The position numbers and the translations under genes are program-made. The notes under the pieces are model-generated. The model was not told the DNA's origin. It searched no databases and saw nothing but the letters and a program-made list of their open reading frames with translations. Shown piece by piece: positions 50,190-58,420 of a stretch of DNA of 64,000 nucleotides. The DNA is from Jiulongibacter sp. GTDB lineage: Bacteria; Bacteroidota; Bacteroidia; Cytophagales; Spirosomataceae. The stretch lies in assembly GCA_024645245.1 (NCBI GenBank), contig JAHEBN010000002.1:22618-86617 (forward strand), read 5' to 3'. Within the stretch, counting starts at the first letter, position 1. The number at the start of each line of letters is the position of its first letter.

Positions 50190-53100
50190 TTATGCGTGAT
50201 GCCCTTCGTGAGCTTCATGCGTTTCAGATGCTATTGCCTTATCTTTGTTCCTGATTTTGGTCAGATAACTAACTTGCGGCTGAACATTAATTTCTTCTAA
50301 TACATGGAATGCTCTACCTTCTTTCTCACGTGCTAAAATTTTCGAAATTCTCGATTCCGGATCAAGCATATCACCAAAAGTAATGGCGTTTGTTGGACAT
50401 GATTGCGAACATGCTGTTTCAATTTCGCCATCTTCTGGTCTGCGTTTTGCTTTTTTGGCAACGAGTTTACCGGCTTGTATACGCTGAACACACATTGAAC
50501 ATTTTTCGATAACTCCACGAGAACGAACGGTTACGTCTGGATTCAATACCATACGTCCTAGTTCATTATTCATATTGTAATCGAAATCATCGTTTTCGAA
50601 GTATTTCCACCAGTTGAATCGACGAACTTTATAAGGGCAGTTGTTTGCACAATATCTGGTTCCAACGCAACGGTTATAGGTCATTTGGTTAAGGCCTTCT
50701 GAGCTATGAGTTGTTGCCAAAACGGGACATACAGTTTCGCACGGTGCATTGCTGCAGTGTTGACACATCATTGGTTGAATAACAACTTCAGGATTCTCAG
50801 ACGCTATTTCCATTCTACGCAAATGATTAATATCAATGCTGTATTCAGAATTTTCGTCAGATGAATAATATCTATCTAGGCGAATCCAGTGCATTTCACG
50901 AGCTCTTACAACTTCTTTCTTACCCACCACGGCAACATTGTTCTCAGCTTGGCATGAAACCAGACATGAAGCACAGCCCGTACAAGTATTTAAGTCAATA
51001 ACCATTCCCCAGCTATGATTTTGTTTCTCATGGCCATTCCAAAGAGTTATTGTATATGGTTTTTTAGGCCCAGTAGAAGTTTCGATCATTGGTTCGAATC
51101 TACCAGCCTTATCATTCTTTACGTATTCACTTAATACAGATTCTTGCACAACCGCCTGACGTCCCATTACTGTTTCGTGAGTTTGGGTTTGAGCAAGTGT
51201 ATAACCGCTTTTTGTTTTTTCTATTTTAGCTCCACCTGTCCAGAATTTATTGGAAACACTGAATGGATAGGCATTTTGACCTACATTTCCTGCTTTACCA
51301 GCGGCAGTTCTTCCATACCCCATTGCTACCGAAACCGTACCATGAGCTTGTCCGGGTTGAATCAATATGGGGAGCTCAATTGAATAATCTCCAGCTGATA
51401 ATTTAGCCCAATCACCTTGTGCTACACCTAATTCATTAGCCGTTTTTTGAGATAAGGCTAAAGTGTTTTCCCAAGTTACCTTTGAAATTGGATCAGGAAG
51501 TTCTTGTAACCATGGGTTATTAGCCTGAGAACCTGTACCAATTGCTATAGATTCGAAAACGCTAATCTCAAGACCATTGTCTTTATTTGAAGAAAGCGAA
51601 CCTACAGCTGCCGAGGAAAGGTCTGCATTAAATGCAGTATTGGTACTAGTGCTTGCTCCTGTTTCAAATACTCCATCGTGTAGAGCCTGAACCCATGAAC
51701 TTCCACCTAAAATATTTGCTTGCCAGTAATTCTTTAAATATTGTTGATAGCTACTATCTGAACCACTCCATTTCAATAGTGAATCCTGATATTGGCGTGT
51801 ATTAAAAATTAAGGAGATAGTAGGTTGCATTAAAGAATACGAACCCGTTTTTGGCTCAGCATCACCCCATGACTCTAAATAATGAGGAGCCGGAGCTATG
51901 TAAGTACATTTTGCAGCAGTTTCATCTGCACGATCCGCAAAAGAGATAGATGTTTTAACTTTAGTCAACGCCTCAGCTATTTGAGCACCCAATGAATGAT
52001 CATAAACAGGATTGGCATTTAGGAATATTACGGCTTCAATTTTACCGGATTTCAATTCTGACACAAAAGTGGTGATATCAGATTCGTTGCCTTGACGGGT
52101 ATTTATTGTTTTGCTAAAATCAATGGTATTGCCGTAGCTTCCAAGTGAGGTATTAATGGCATTAACAAGAATTTGTACATTTACATCATTACTTCCTGAA
52201 ACAACTAGAGCTTTGCCATTACTATTCTTAAGATCGGCTACGCATTTATCGACTATTTCCGATTTAAAATTACTTGAGCCAATTGAATTACCTGTCAATT
52301 TATTATATAAGGCAACTAATAATGCACCTTCTTCAGATGGCTTCATCATTTGACGATAATCTGCGGCAGCTCCCGTAGTTGTCATCCCAGTTTCGAACTG
52401 ATAGTGGCGTGACATGCTTTTCTTACCATCTTTACCACTGGTAAGTCTTCTGCCTTTTGCCCATTGTCCTGCAAATTCAATAGGTGATACCCAAGTACCT
52501 AGGAAATCACAATTAATCCCGACAATCGTGTCTGCATTATCAAATCTATATGAAGGAATAGCTGCCTTGCCGAAGTTTGATTTATTTGCTTCCAGTAAAC
52601 CTGAAACAGAATTTGGATCGTACGAAATATGTATTGTGGAAGGATATTTCTGTTTAAATTCTTGGATTACAGAATTTGTGGATGGTGAAAGTATGGTGCC
52701 TGAAACTAATCGGATTGCATTGGCTGAATTAAGACTTGAAGTAACTTCTTTATCTAAATCTTCCCAAGAAATATCAGTTCCTGCTTTTTGAGGACCTTTC
52801 AACTTCTCGATATCATAAAGAGATAATACCGATGCATGTACTCTGGCATTAACGCCACCATTTGTTACTTTAGAAAGTTTGTTTCCCTCAATTTTAACAG
52901 GTCTTCCTTCAACAGTTTTTACCAGAATGCTGCAATAATCGCCACCTTCAGAATAAGTAGAGGCGAAATAATTCGGAATACCTGGCTCTACATCAACCGG
53001 TTTGTTTAAATAAGGAATTGTTTTTCTTACAGGTGCATCACAAGCAGCTAACGATACAGCAGCCACACCAAAACCAAGCATTTTCAGAAAATCGCGGCGA

Positions 53101-53216
53101 TGAGTTCCGCCATCTATTTCTTCCAGATTAAATTCCTGATCAGCGTTTTTTACAACACTAATGTCATTTTTCAACTCCTCTATTCCTTTCCAATACCTTT
53201 TATTAGTATTATCCAT
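50190..53216 (-). CDS. actB: Alternative complex III subunit ActB (molybdopterin-family plus iron-sulfur domain)
   Basis: A 1,008-residue periplasmic subunit. A twin-arginine motif RRDFLKM (residues 40-46) and a hydrophobic stretch ending in Cys59 suggest Tat export and lipid anchoring. Residues ~60-730 are a molybdopterin-oxidoreductase-like fold, which in ACIII binds no cofactor. The C-terminal ~270 residues are a four-cluster ferredoxin domain with NTCTGCASCLVSC, CQHCSNAPCETVCP, RYCANNCPYKVRRFNW and CSMCV...CSQSCPTNAI. The tail is histidine-rich (THEAHEGHHA). The fusion of the two domains is usual in Bacteroidetes. Confidence 0.96.
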   Translation of the reverse strand: MDNTNKRYWKGIEELKNDISVVKNADQEFNLEEIDGGTHRRDFLKMLGFGVAAVSLAACDAPVRKTIPYLNKPVDVEPGIPNYFASTYSEGGDYCSILVKTVEGRPVKIEGNKLSKVTNGGVNARVHASVLSLYDIEKLKGPQKAGTDISWEDLDKEVTSSLNSANAIRLVSGTILSPSTNSVIQEFKQKYPSTIHISYDPNSVSGLLEANKSNFGKAAIPSYRFDNADTIVGINCDFLGTWVSPIEFAGQWAKGRRLTSGKDGKKSMSRHYQFETGMTTTGAAADYRQMMKPSEEGALLVALYNKLTGNSIGSSNFKSEIVDKCVADLKNSNGKALVVSGSNDVNVQILVNAINTSLGSYGNTIDFSKTINTRQGNESDITTFVSELKSGKIEAVIFLNANPVYDHSLGAQIAEALTKVKTSISFADRADETAAKCTYIAPAPHYLESWGDAEPKTGSYSLMQPTISLIFNTRQYQDSLLKWSGSDSSYQQYLKNYWQANILGGSSWVQALHDGVFETGASTSTNTAFNADLSSAAVGSLSSNKDNGLEISVFESIAIGTGSQANNPWLQELPDPISKVTWENTLALSQKTANELGVAQGDWAKLSAGDYSIELPILIQPGQAHGTVSVAMGYGRTAAGKAGNVGQNAYPFSVSNKFWTGGAKIEKTKSGYTLAQTQTHETVMGRQAVVQESVLSEYVKNDKAGRFEPMIETSTGPKKPYTITLWNGHEKQNHSWGMVIDLNTCTGCASCLVSCQAENNVAVVGKKEVVRAREMHWIRLDRYYSSDENSEYSIDINHLRRMEIASENPEVVIQPMMCQHCSNAPCETVCPVLATTHSSEGLNQMTYNRCVGTRYCANNCPYKVRRFNWWKYFENDDFDYNMNNELGRMVLNPDVTVRSRGVIEKCSMCVQRIQAGKLVAKKAKRRPEDGEIETACSQSCPTNAITFGDMLDPESRISKILAREKEGRAFHVLEEINVQPQVSYLTKIRNKDKAIASETHEAHEGHHA

Positions 53217-53275
53217 GAGTTATTAATTATTTTTCCTCGTCGGTATTTTTTTAAACTAATTTGATGTTTGTGATA

Positions 53276-54496
53276 TTAATAGTGACATCTAGCACACTCT
53301 AATCCACCTATATCTTCCACTTTCATTGGATCACCGGATACATTATTATGAGCTTCAAGTAAAGCATCATAATAAGCATTGCCTTTTGAATTCACATCTG
53401 TTTGGCGGTGACAATCAATACACCATCCCATGGTTAAAGAATGACGTTGTTCTACAACTTCCATTTTATTAATTTGTCCATGGCAATTTTCGCAATCTAA
53501 TCCCGCCACATTGGTATGTTGTGAGTGATTGAAATAAGCCAAGTCTGGTAAATTATGTACACGAACCCATTCCACCGGCTGATCATTTTCAATTGCGGTA
53601 TAAATCTTTTGAATTTCAGGGGACTCTCTTTTAATTGTATTGTGGCAGTTCATACAAATATTTGAGGAAGGTATACCTGCTTGCTTCCCTTTATAAACAC
53701 CTGTATGGCAATAGGCACAATTAATTTCCATTTCGCCTGCGTGCAGTTTGTGAGAAAATGCAATGGGTTGAGTAGGTGCATAGCCCTGATGAACTCCAAT
53801 GCCATATAAACCATCGAAAGTAGCTTTTGAGCCCAATAAGAGGAACAACCAGATAATAGCATTTCGTATAGTCTTATTGCCTATTGCAGTAGCAAAAATG
53901 TTTTTCAGATTTTCTACGAAACTTTTTTCAGGACCAGCATCCGCATTTTTATTGGAAAGTTTATTCAAAAGACCAAGAACTGCAATAAGTGCAAAAAGCA
54001 CCAAAACCATAATAACCAATAAGGATACCATGACAATATTGAAGAATTTTCCTCCACCGGCTTCTTGTGTTCCTGAGTCATTGGCACCAGCCACCTCGCC
54101 CGCGGGAGCAGCTGCAGCAGCTTCATTAGCTGATTTTACATAAGCCAGAATGGACTTGATTTCGGGATCACCGAAACTTTGAAAGGCCGTCATTTGAGTC
54201 TTATTGTACTTTTCATACAAATCGACAGCATATTTATCACCGCTGGCAATTACTGCCGCAGGATTATTTATCCATTTTTTTAACCAGGCGTAGTCTCTTC
54301 TTTCTTCGATTCCTTTCAAACCAGGTCCAACTACTACGGCATCGCCTGTTGCGTGACATTGGGCACAATTGTTTTTGAAAAGTTTTTCTCCCGTGGCCAC
54401 ATCGCCATCTGCAGAAGCATCTTGTGCAAAACTGTAGGAGAGTGAAGTGGTTAAGAATAATAGAAGTAAGAACTGTTTAGAAATTGCTTTAAACAT
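53276..54496 (-). CDS. actA: Alternative complex III subunit ActA (multiheme cytochrome c)
   Basis: First gene of the operon; a 406-residue cytochrome with signal peptide (residues 1-25). Six CxxCH heme sites are present: 44-48 in an N-terminal class I cytochrome c domain, then 260-264, 281-285, 335-339, 359-363 and 401-405 in a C-terminal c3-like pentaheme domain; the last site ends one residue before the C terminus. Two membrane helices (about 152-177 and 212-228) separate the domains. It collects electrons from ActB and passes them to ActE or the oxidase. A strong promoter lies 36 bases upstream. Confidence 0.96.
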   Translation of the reverse strand: MFKAISKQFLLLLFLTTSLSYSFAQDASADGDVATGEKLFKNNCAQCHATGDAVVVGPGLKGIEERRDYAWLKKWINNPAAVIASGDKYAVDLYEKYNKTQMTAFQSFGDPEIKSILAYVKSANEAAAAAPAGEVAGANDSGTQEAGGGKFFNIVMVSLLVIMVLVLFALIAVLGLLNKLSNKNADAGPEKSFVENLKNIFATAIGNKTIRNAIIWLFLLLGSKATFDGLYGIGVHQGYAPTQPIAFSHKLHAGEMEINCAYCHTGVYKGKQAGIPSSNICMNCHNTIKRESPEIQKIYTAIENDQPVEWVRVHNLPDLAYFNHSQHTNVAGLDCENCHGQINKMEVVEQRHSLTMGWCIDCHRQTDVNSKGNAYYDALLEAHNNVSGDPMKVEDIGGLECARCHY

Positions 54497-54531
54497 ATCT
54501 ATTATTGATGATGCATTTTTTTTTCAGAGTG

Positions 54532-54562
54532 CAAATCTAGCTATGGATTGGGTGTCTTCAAA
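54532..54562 (-). promoter_or_regulatory. Bacteroidetes-type promoter for the ACIII-oxidase operon
   Basis: On the minus strand TTTG (54562-54559), a 19-base spacer, TAGATTTG (54539-54532): an exact consensus match. The start site would be near 54525, about 30 bases before actA. No other such pair was found in the 16.5-kb operon. Confidence 0.88.
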
Positions 54563-54739
54563 AAACTTATTTGATTTTTTTTATGAATAATTTCAATTTA
54601 GAATTATTACAAATAAATCCTTAAGTAGTTCTTTTTAAGTGTGTTAAAACAAAAAATACCACATAAAAATGAACTTATAAAAGCCATTTCTAAATGGTAT
54701 TTTAACAAGAATGTAATAAAATATTTTTCTTGTATTGTG

Positions 54740-54810
54740 AGGTCTCGAGCGGATTCGAACCGCTGTACGTGGTTTTGCAGACCAGTGCCTAGCCACTCGG
54801 CCACGAGACC
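54740..54810 (-). tRNA. tRNA-Cys (GCA)
   Basis: 71 bases on the minus strand. GGTCTCG pairs with CGAGACC; anticodon GCA in the loop CTGCAAA; T loop TTCGAAT. CCA is not encoded. It lies between actA and rpsA. Confidence 0.95.
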
Positions 54811-54894
54811 ATGTTCATAATACAACCTAATTGTTGAATTATATTGTAAAGCTACAATTGGCATGCCAAAGCAGCAAGTTGTTTTTGAAAATTA

Positions 54895-54930
54895 GCAGGT
54901 GATTTGCAAAATTTATCACCTGCCAATTTT
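54895..54930 (-). terminator. Hairpin after rpsA, probable terminator
   Basis: Nine-pair perfect stem GCAGGTGAT (54895-54903) / ATCACCTGC (54915-54923) with an AT-rich loop. On the minus strand it is followed only by TAATTTT, so termination may be incomplete. Confidence 0.6.
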
Positions 54931-54938
54931 ATAAAGTA

Positions 54939-56756
54939 CTACTCTTCAGTAGTTTCTTCTTCTTTTTTCTTACTGGATTTCTTTTTCGCTCCGCTTTCCA
55001 TTTGGTCTTTCAGAGCAGCAAGAGCTTCCAGGTCACCTAAAGTTGACTTTTCAGCAGACTGTGCTTTTGGAGCAGCTTTTGCTGAAGCTTTCTTCTTGGT
55101 TTCTTTTTTCTCTTCTTCGGTAGGAACTTCCCAAACTTTCGAATGAGATAGAACTATTTTCTTTTCCTCTTTATTAAATTCAAGTACTTTGAATGCTAAT
55201 TTTTCACCTACTTCTGCCTGAGAACCATCTTCTTTCGTCAGGTGCTTAAAAATAGCCGAACCCTCGATACCATATGGTAACTCTAGTGCTGCTTGCTTAT
55301 CTGATTTAGAAATAATGGTACATTCATGCTCGCTGCCGATTGCAAAAACCGTTTCGAAAGTATCCCAAGGGTTTTCTTCCAAGTGTTTATGGCTTAGTGC
55401 AAGTCTTCTGTTTTCGGTATCTAGTTCAAGTACAATAACATCTAATTCATCTCCGATTTTTACAAAATCAGATGGATGCTTTATTTTTTTGGTCCATGAA
55501 AGATCAGATACGTGAACTAAACCATCTATACCCTCTTCCAATTCCAGGAATAAGCCAAAGTTAGTCAGGTTACGCACAGTACCTTTATGTTTAGTACCTA
55601 CTGCATATTTGCTTAATAGATCTTGTTTGGTCCATGGATCATCAGTCAACTGCTTAATGCCAAGAGACATTTTTCTTTCGTCTTTATCCAAGGTAAGTAC
55701 TACGGCGTCAATTTCGTCTCCGATCTGAAGGAAATCAGATGGATTACGTAAATGCTGAGACCATGACATTTCAGAAACGTGAATCAAACCTTCAACACCC
55801 GGGGTGATTTCAAGGAATGCACCGTAATCTGCAATGTTCACTATTTTACCGTGAACTTTAGAACCAACTTCAAGGCCTTCTGCAAGAGAATCCCAAGGAT
55901 GAGATTCCAGTTGTTTCATACCTAGTGAGATACGTTTTTTGTCATCATCAAAATCCAATACAACCACATTGATCTTATCATCAAGACTAAGTATTTCGTT
56001 TGGATGATTAACACGACCCCAGGAGATATCAGTAATGTGAAGTAAACCATCCACACCACCCAGGTCAATAAACACACCGAAGTTGGTTATATTTTTCACA
56101 ACACCTTCCAATACCTGACCTTTTTCCAGGTTTGTAAGTATAAGTTGACGTTGTTTTTCAAGATCTTTTTCGATCAATACTTTGTGCGAGACTACAACGT
56201 TGTCGTTAGCATGGTTGATTTTAACCACTTTAACTTCCATTAATTTGTTAACAAAAACATCGAAGTCACGGATTGGCTTAACGTCAATTTGAGATCCGGG
56301 TAAGAATGATTCAATACCGAAGATATCCACGATAAGTCCACCTTTGGTACGTCTTTTTACGAAAGCATCTAAAATAGTATCTTTTTCAAGAGCTTCTTCA
56401 ATTTTGCTCCAGGCAGTAAGAATTCTTGCTTTTTTGCGTGAAATGATCAATTGACCAAGTGCATCTTCTTGTTTTTCGATAAACACTTCAACGGTGTCAC
56501 CTACTTTAAGGTCAGGTAAGTCACGGAATTCTGAACGAGAAACAATTCCATCAGATTTGAATCCGATATTTAAAAGAACTTCTCTGTCGGTAATTCCTAC
56601 TACAGTAGCATTTACTACATCTTTTTCTTCGATGGTAGATAAGGTATCACCATAAATTTTTTCTAATTCTTCTTTTTCTGAGGTAGAATATCCTCCGCCG
56701 ATTCCTTTTTTTGAGACTCTGTCCCAATCAAATTCAGGAAATGTTTGATTACTCAT
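54939..56756 (-). CDS. rpsA: 30S ribosomal protein S1
   Basis: Binds mRNA and brings it to the 30S subunit, important in Bacteroidetes where Shine-Dalgarno sites are weak. The start is ATG 56756 (MSNQTFPEFDWDRV), the usual start of this family; an upstream in-frame start would add 15 residues. The 605-residue protein has six S1 (OB) repeats (including EGLIHVSEMSW, DGLVHVSDLSW, DGLLHITDISW), the first two degenerate, and a lysine/glutamate-rich tail after residue ~550. A consensus promoter lies about 95 bases upstream. Confidence 0.97.
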   Translation of the reverse strand: MSNQTFPEFDWDRVSKKGIGGGYSTSEKEELEKIYGDTLSTIEEKDVVNATVVGITDREVLLNIGFKSDGIVSRSEFRDLPDLKVGDTVEVFIEKQEDALGQLIISRKKARILTAWSKIEEALEKDTILDAFVKRRTKGGLIVDIFGIESFLPGSQIDVKPIRDFDVFVNKLMEVKVVKINHANDNVVVSHKVLIEKDLEKQRQLILTNLEKGQVLEGVVKNITNFGVFIDLGGVDGLLHITDISWGRVNHPNEILSLDDKINVVVLDFDDDKKRISLGMKQLESHPWDSLAEGLEVGSKVHGKIVNIADYGAFLEITPGVEGLIHVSEMSWSQHLRNPSDFLQIGDEIDAVVLTLDKDERKMSLGIKQLTDDPWTKQDLLSKYAVGTKHKGTVRNLTNFGLFLELEEGIDGLVHVSDLSWTKKIKHPSDFVKIGDELDVIVLELDTENRRLALSHKHLEENPWDTFETVFAIGSEHECTIISKSDKQAALELPYGIEGSAIFKHLTKEDGSQAEVGEKLAFKVLEFNKEEKKIVLSHSKVWEVPTEEEKKETKKKASAKAAPKAQSAEKSTLGDLEALAALKDQMESGAKKKSSKKKEEETTEE

Positions 56757-56850
56757 AAATAATTGATAGTGAGCTCTGGGATACATTAATACTCCGAGCA
56801 TTGAGTACTAAAATTTAGTTTAAATATTTAACCCTTTTTTAAAAGGACTG

Positions 56851-56881
56851 CAAAAGTAGAGAATTGTGCTTGGTTTTCAAA
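56851..56881 (-). promoter_or_regulatory. Bacteroidetes-type promoter for rpsA
   Basis: On the minus strand TTTG (56881-56878), a 19-base spacer, TACTTTTG (56858-56851): exact consensus. The start site would be near 56844, giving a leader of about 88 bases before ATG 56756, which argues against the longer upstream start for rpsA. Confidence 0.88.
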
Positions 56882-56900
56882 AAAATGCAGGAATAAAATA

Positions 56901-57431
56901 TTAAACAGCTAGTCTCGCATTGGAAGCGGTGTCGTTTACACCCAGAAATTGTGCCCAGTTTCGATCGGAATTGATGGCCATTTCTCTCAAAAAATTAGTG
57001 AGAGAGGGCTTGAATGGCTTTACTTGCATTGGCATTCTTGCTTCTTCAGGTGTGTAATCACCTTTACGTGAGTTACATTTTTTACAAGCCGTTACCAGAT
57101 TATCCCAATTGGTTTTTCCTCCACGCGATTTAGGCATTACATGATCGAGTGTCAGGTCTTTGTGATGACCACAATAAACACATTTATTTCCATCCCGTTT
57201 AAAAATATTTTGCCGGTTTAAAACTACGCCTTTGTAGGGCTTGCTCACATAATTATTTAGTTTGATTACCGAAGGTAGTGGATAAGAAGTACTTACTGTG
57301 CGGAGGCGGAATTTTTCATTTTCAGATATTAGTTCGGCCTTGTTAAGGTAAACCAGTAGAAAAGCCTTCGTAACAGTACAGATGCTTAAAGCAGTGTAGT
57401 CAGCATTTAATACCAGAACTTTCCGACCCAT
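56901..57431 (-). CDS. HNH endonuclease family protein
   Basis: A 176-residue protein with an N-terminal ~80-residue domain (VLVLNADYTALSICTVTKAFLLVYLNKAEL) and a central HNH/McrA-type nuclease fold: CVYCG (zinc Cys pair), LDHVMPKSRGG (catalytic His), WDNLVTACKKCNSRKG (Asn and second Cys pair). This pairing is a widely conserved bacterial family next to housekeeping genes; its substrate is not established. No restriction methylase or mobile element lies nearby. Confidence 0.9.
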   Translation of the reverse strand: MGRKVLVLNADYTALSICTVTKAFLLVYLNKAELISENEKFRLRTVSTSYPLPSVIKLNNYVSKPYKGVVLNRQNIFKRDGNKCVYCGHHKDLTLDHVMPKSRGGKTNWDNLVTACKKCNSRKGDYTPEEARMPMQVKPFKPSLTNFLREMAINSDRNWAQFLGVNDTASNARLAV

Positions 57432-57511
57432 AAATTTTAACAGAATTAAAAAATGTAAGGCAAGATACTGATATTAAGCGAATTTCAAAAAGGAATCGGC
57501 ATTATGAAATT

Positions 57512-57967
57512 TTAAAATTTTCTATTTTCAGATCTTTCTACATCCCGGCTTTTGATGGACTCTCTTTTGTCGAAAAGTTTCTTTCCTTTTCCAAGTGCAA
57601 TTTCTAATTTAGCCAAACCGGAATCATTAATATACAGCCTGGTAGGGATGATTGTTAATCCTACATCTTTAAGCTTTTCACTTAATTTTTTAAGTTCTCT
57701 TTTGTGAAGCAGAAGTTTTCTATTGCGTAAAGGCTCATGATTATAGTGGGTTCCAAAATCGTAGGGTGAAATATTCAGGTTTTTAACAAAGAGTTCTTTT
57801 TCCTGAAAAAAACAATAGGCTTCAGAAATATTGGCTTTTCCCATTCTTAAAGACTTTATCTCTGTACCGGTTAGTACAATACCTGCATCATACGTATCCA
57901 GAAAACTGTATTCGAAAGATGCTTTTTTATTTTTTATGGAAATATTTTTTACGAAGTCTTTACTCAT
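57512..57967 (-). CDS. smpB: SsrA-binding protein SmpB
   Basis: Binds tmRNA and brings it to stalled ribosomes for trans-translation. The 151-residue protein carries the family signature: N-terminal barrel with EYSFLDTYDAGIVLTGTEIKSLRMGKANISEAYCFF and the basic C-terminal tail with LALGKGKKLFDKRE-like region (ALGKGKKLFDKRESIKSRD). The tmRNA gene itself was not found in this window. The gene lies just downstream of a candidate small RNA and has its own promoter at 57986-58016. Confidence 0.97.
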   Translation of the reverse strand: MSKDFVKNISIKNKKASFEYSFLDTYDAGIVLTGTEIKSLRMGKANISEAYCFFQEKELFVKNLNISPYDFGTHYNHEPLRNRKLLLHKRELKKLSEKLKDVGLTIIPTRLYINDSGLAKLEIALGKGKKLFDKRESIKSRDVERSENRKF

Positions 57968-57985
57968 TTATCTTTATTGGAGATG

Positions 57986-58016
57986 CAAAAGTACAAATAA
58001 AAAATCCCTGCCTCAA
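57986..58016 (-). promoter_or_regulatory. Promoter for smpB, overlapping the small-RNA terminator
   Basis: On the minus strand TTG (58016-58014), a 20-base spacer, TACTTTTG (57993-57986). The start site would be about 12 bases before the ATG at 57967. The -33 part lies in the loop of the upstream terminator hairpin. Confidence 0.65.
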
Positions 58017-58033
58017 TATTAGTGACAGGGATT
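57999..58033 (-). terminator. Intrinsic terminator of the small RNA
   Basis: Perfect eight-pair stem AATCCCTG / CAGGGATT (58026-58033 and 58003-58010) with a 15-base loop, followed on the minus strand by a run of T to 57999. Confidence 0.75.
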
Positions 58034-58145
58034 CCGACTTACGTGCTTTCCTAATAATCCATGTGCTACCACGAAAACGTGGCCTCAACTGCGGATTAAC
58101 TCTTCAAGAGCAATGCTCTAATATTTTTAAGTTACGTGTGGTAAA
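57999..58145 (-). ncRNA. Candidate structured small RNA upstream of smpB (possibly 6S-like)
   Basis: About 147 bases on the minus strand with its own promoter (58152-58182) and a strong terminator, and no plausible coding frame. The RNA can fold as one long interrupted hairpin: closing stem AATATTAG / CTAATATT (58118-58125 with 58015-58022), internal stem TAATCC / GGATTA, and apical hairpin CCACG-TTTT-CGTGG (58069-58082). A closed long hairpin with an internal bubble is the plan of 6S RNA, the inhibitor of RNA polymerase, but 6S is usually longer and no sequence match can be tested here. The closing stem and the terminator stem share bases and cannot both form. It is not tmRNA: no tag-coding frame or tRNA-like end is present. 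Confidence 0.6.
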
Positions 58146-58151
58146 AGTCAA

Positions 58152-58182
58152 CAAATTTATGAACTGATTTTCGAAAATCCAA
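58152..58182 (-). promoter_or_regulatory. Promoter of the small RNA
   Basis: On the minus strand TTG (58182-58180), a 20-base spacer, TAAATTTG (58159-58152). Same layout as the smpB promoter. Predicted start near 58145. The rest of 58183-58420 shows no further gene. Confidence 0.65.
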
Positions 58183-58420
58183 TCATTTGAGCAAATTCTG
58201 TCTTTTTCAACTAATTGTCGGTTTAAATTGTTTAGTTTGAAAAACCGTTCATGATTATTTCTTTTGCCAATACTATGCCAAAAATGTCGCCGTTTAAAAA
58301 TATTTTTTTATTTAATTTAAACTATTGAAATTTATCTAAAGGCTACAAAGTGTCAAACGACGGTTAATTTGCTAATTTTGTGCGAAATACATTTTTTTAC
58401 ATCTCTTAATATATACGTAT

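Noticed and set aside
54607..54864. An 85-residue open frame over tRNA-Cys
   Set aside because: It is read through the tRNA gene and the composition is not protein-like.
56901..57431. Homing endonuclease or part of a restriction system
   Set aside because: The HNH protein belongs to a conserved chromosomal family, and there is no methylase, intron or inverted-repeat context.
57968..58150. tmRNA (ssrA) gene next to smpB
   Set aside because: The region is structured, but there is no tag-coding frame ending in Ala-Ala, no tRNA-like acceptor and no T-arm. The segment is about 147 bases, far shorter than tmRNA.
57919..58167. Open frames on both strands across the smpB-hflX gap
   Set aside because: They overlap the small RNA, its promoter and terminator, and show no protein family features.
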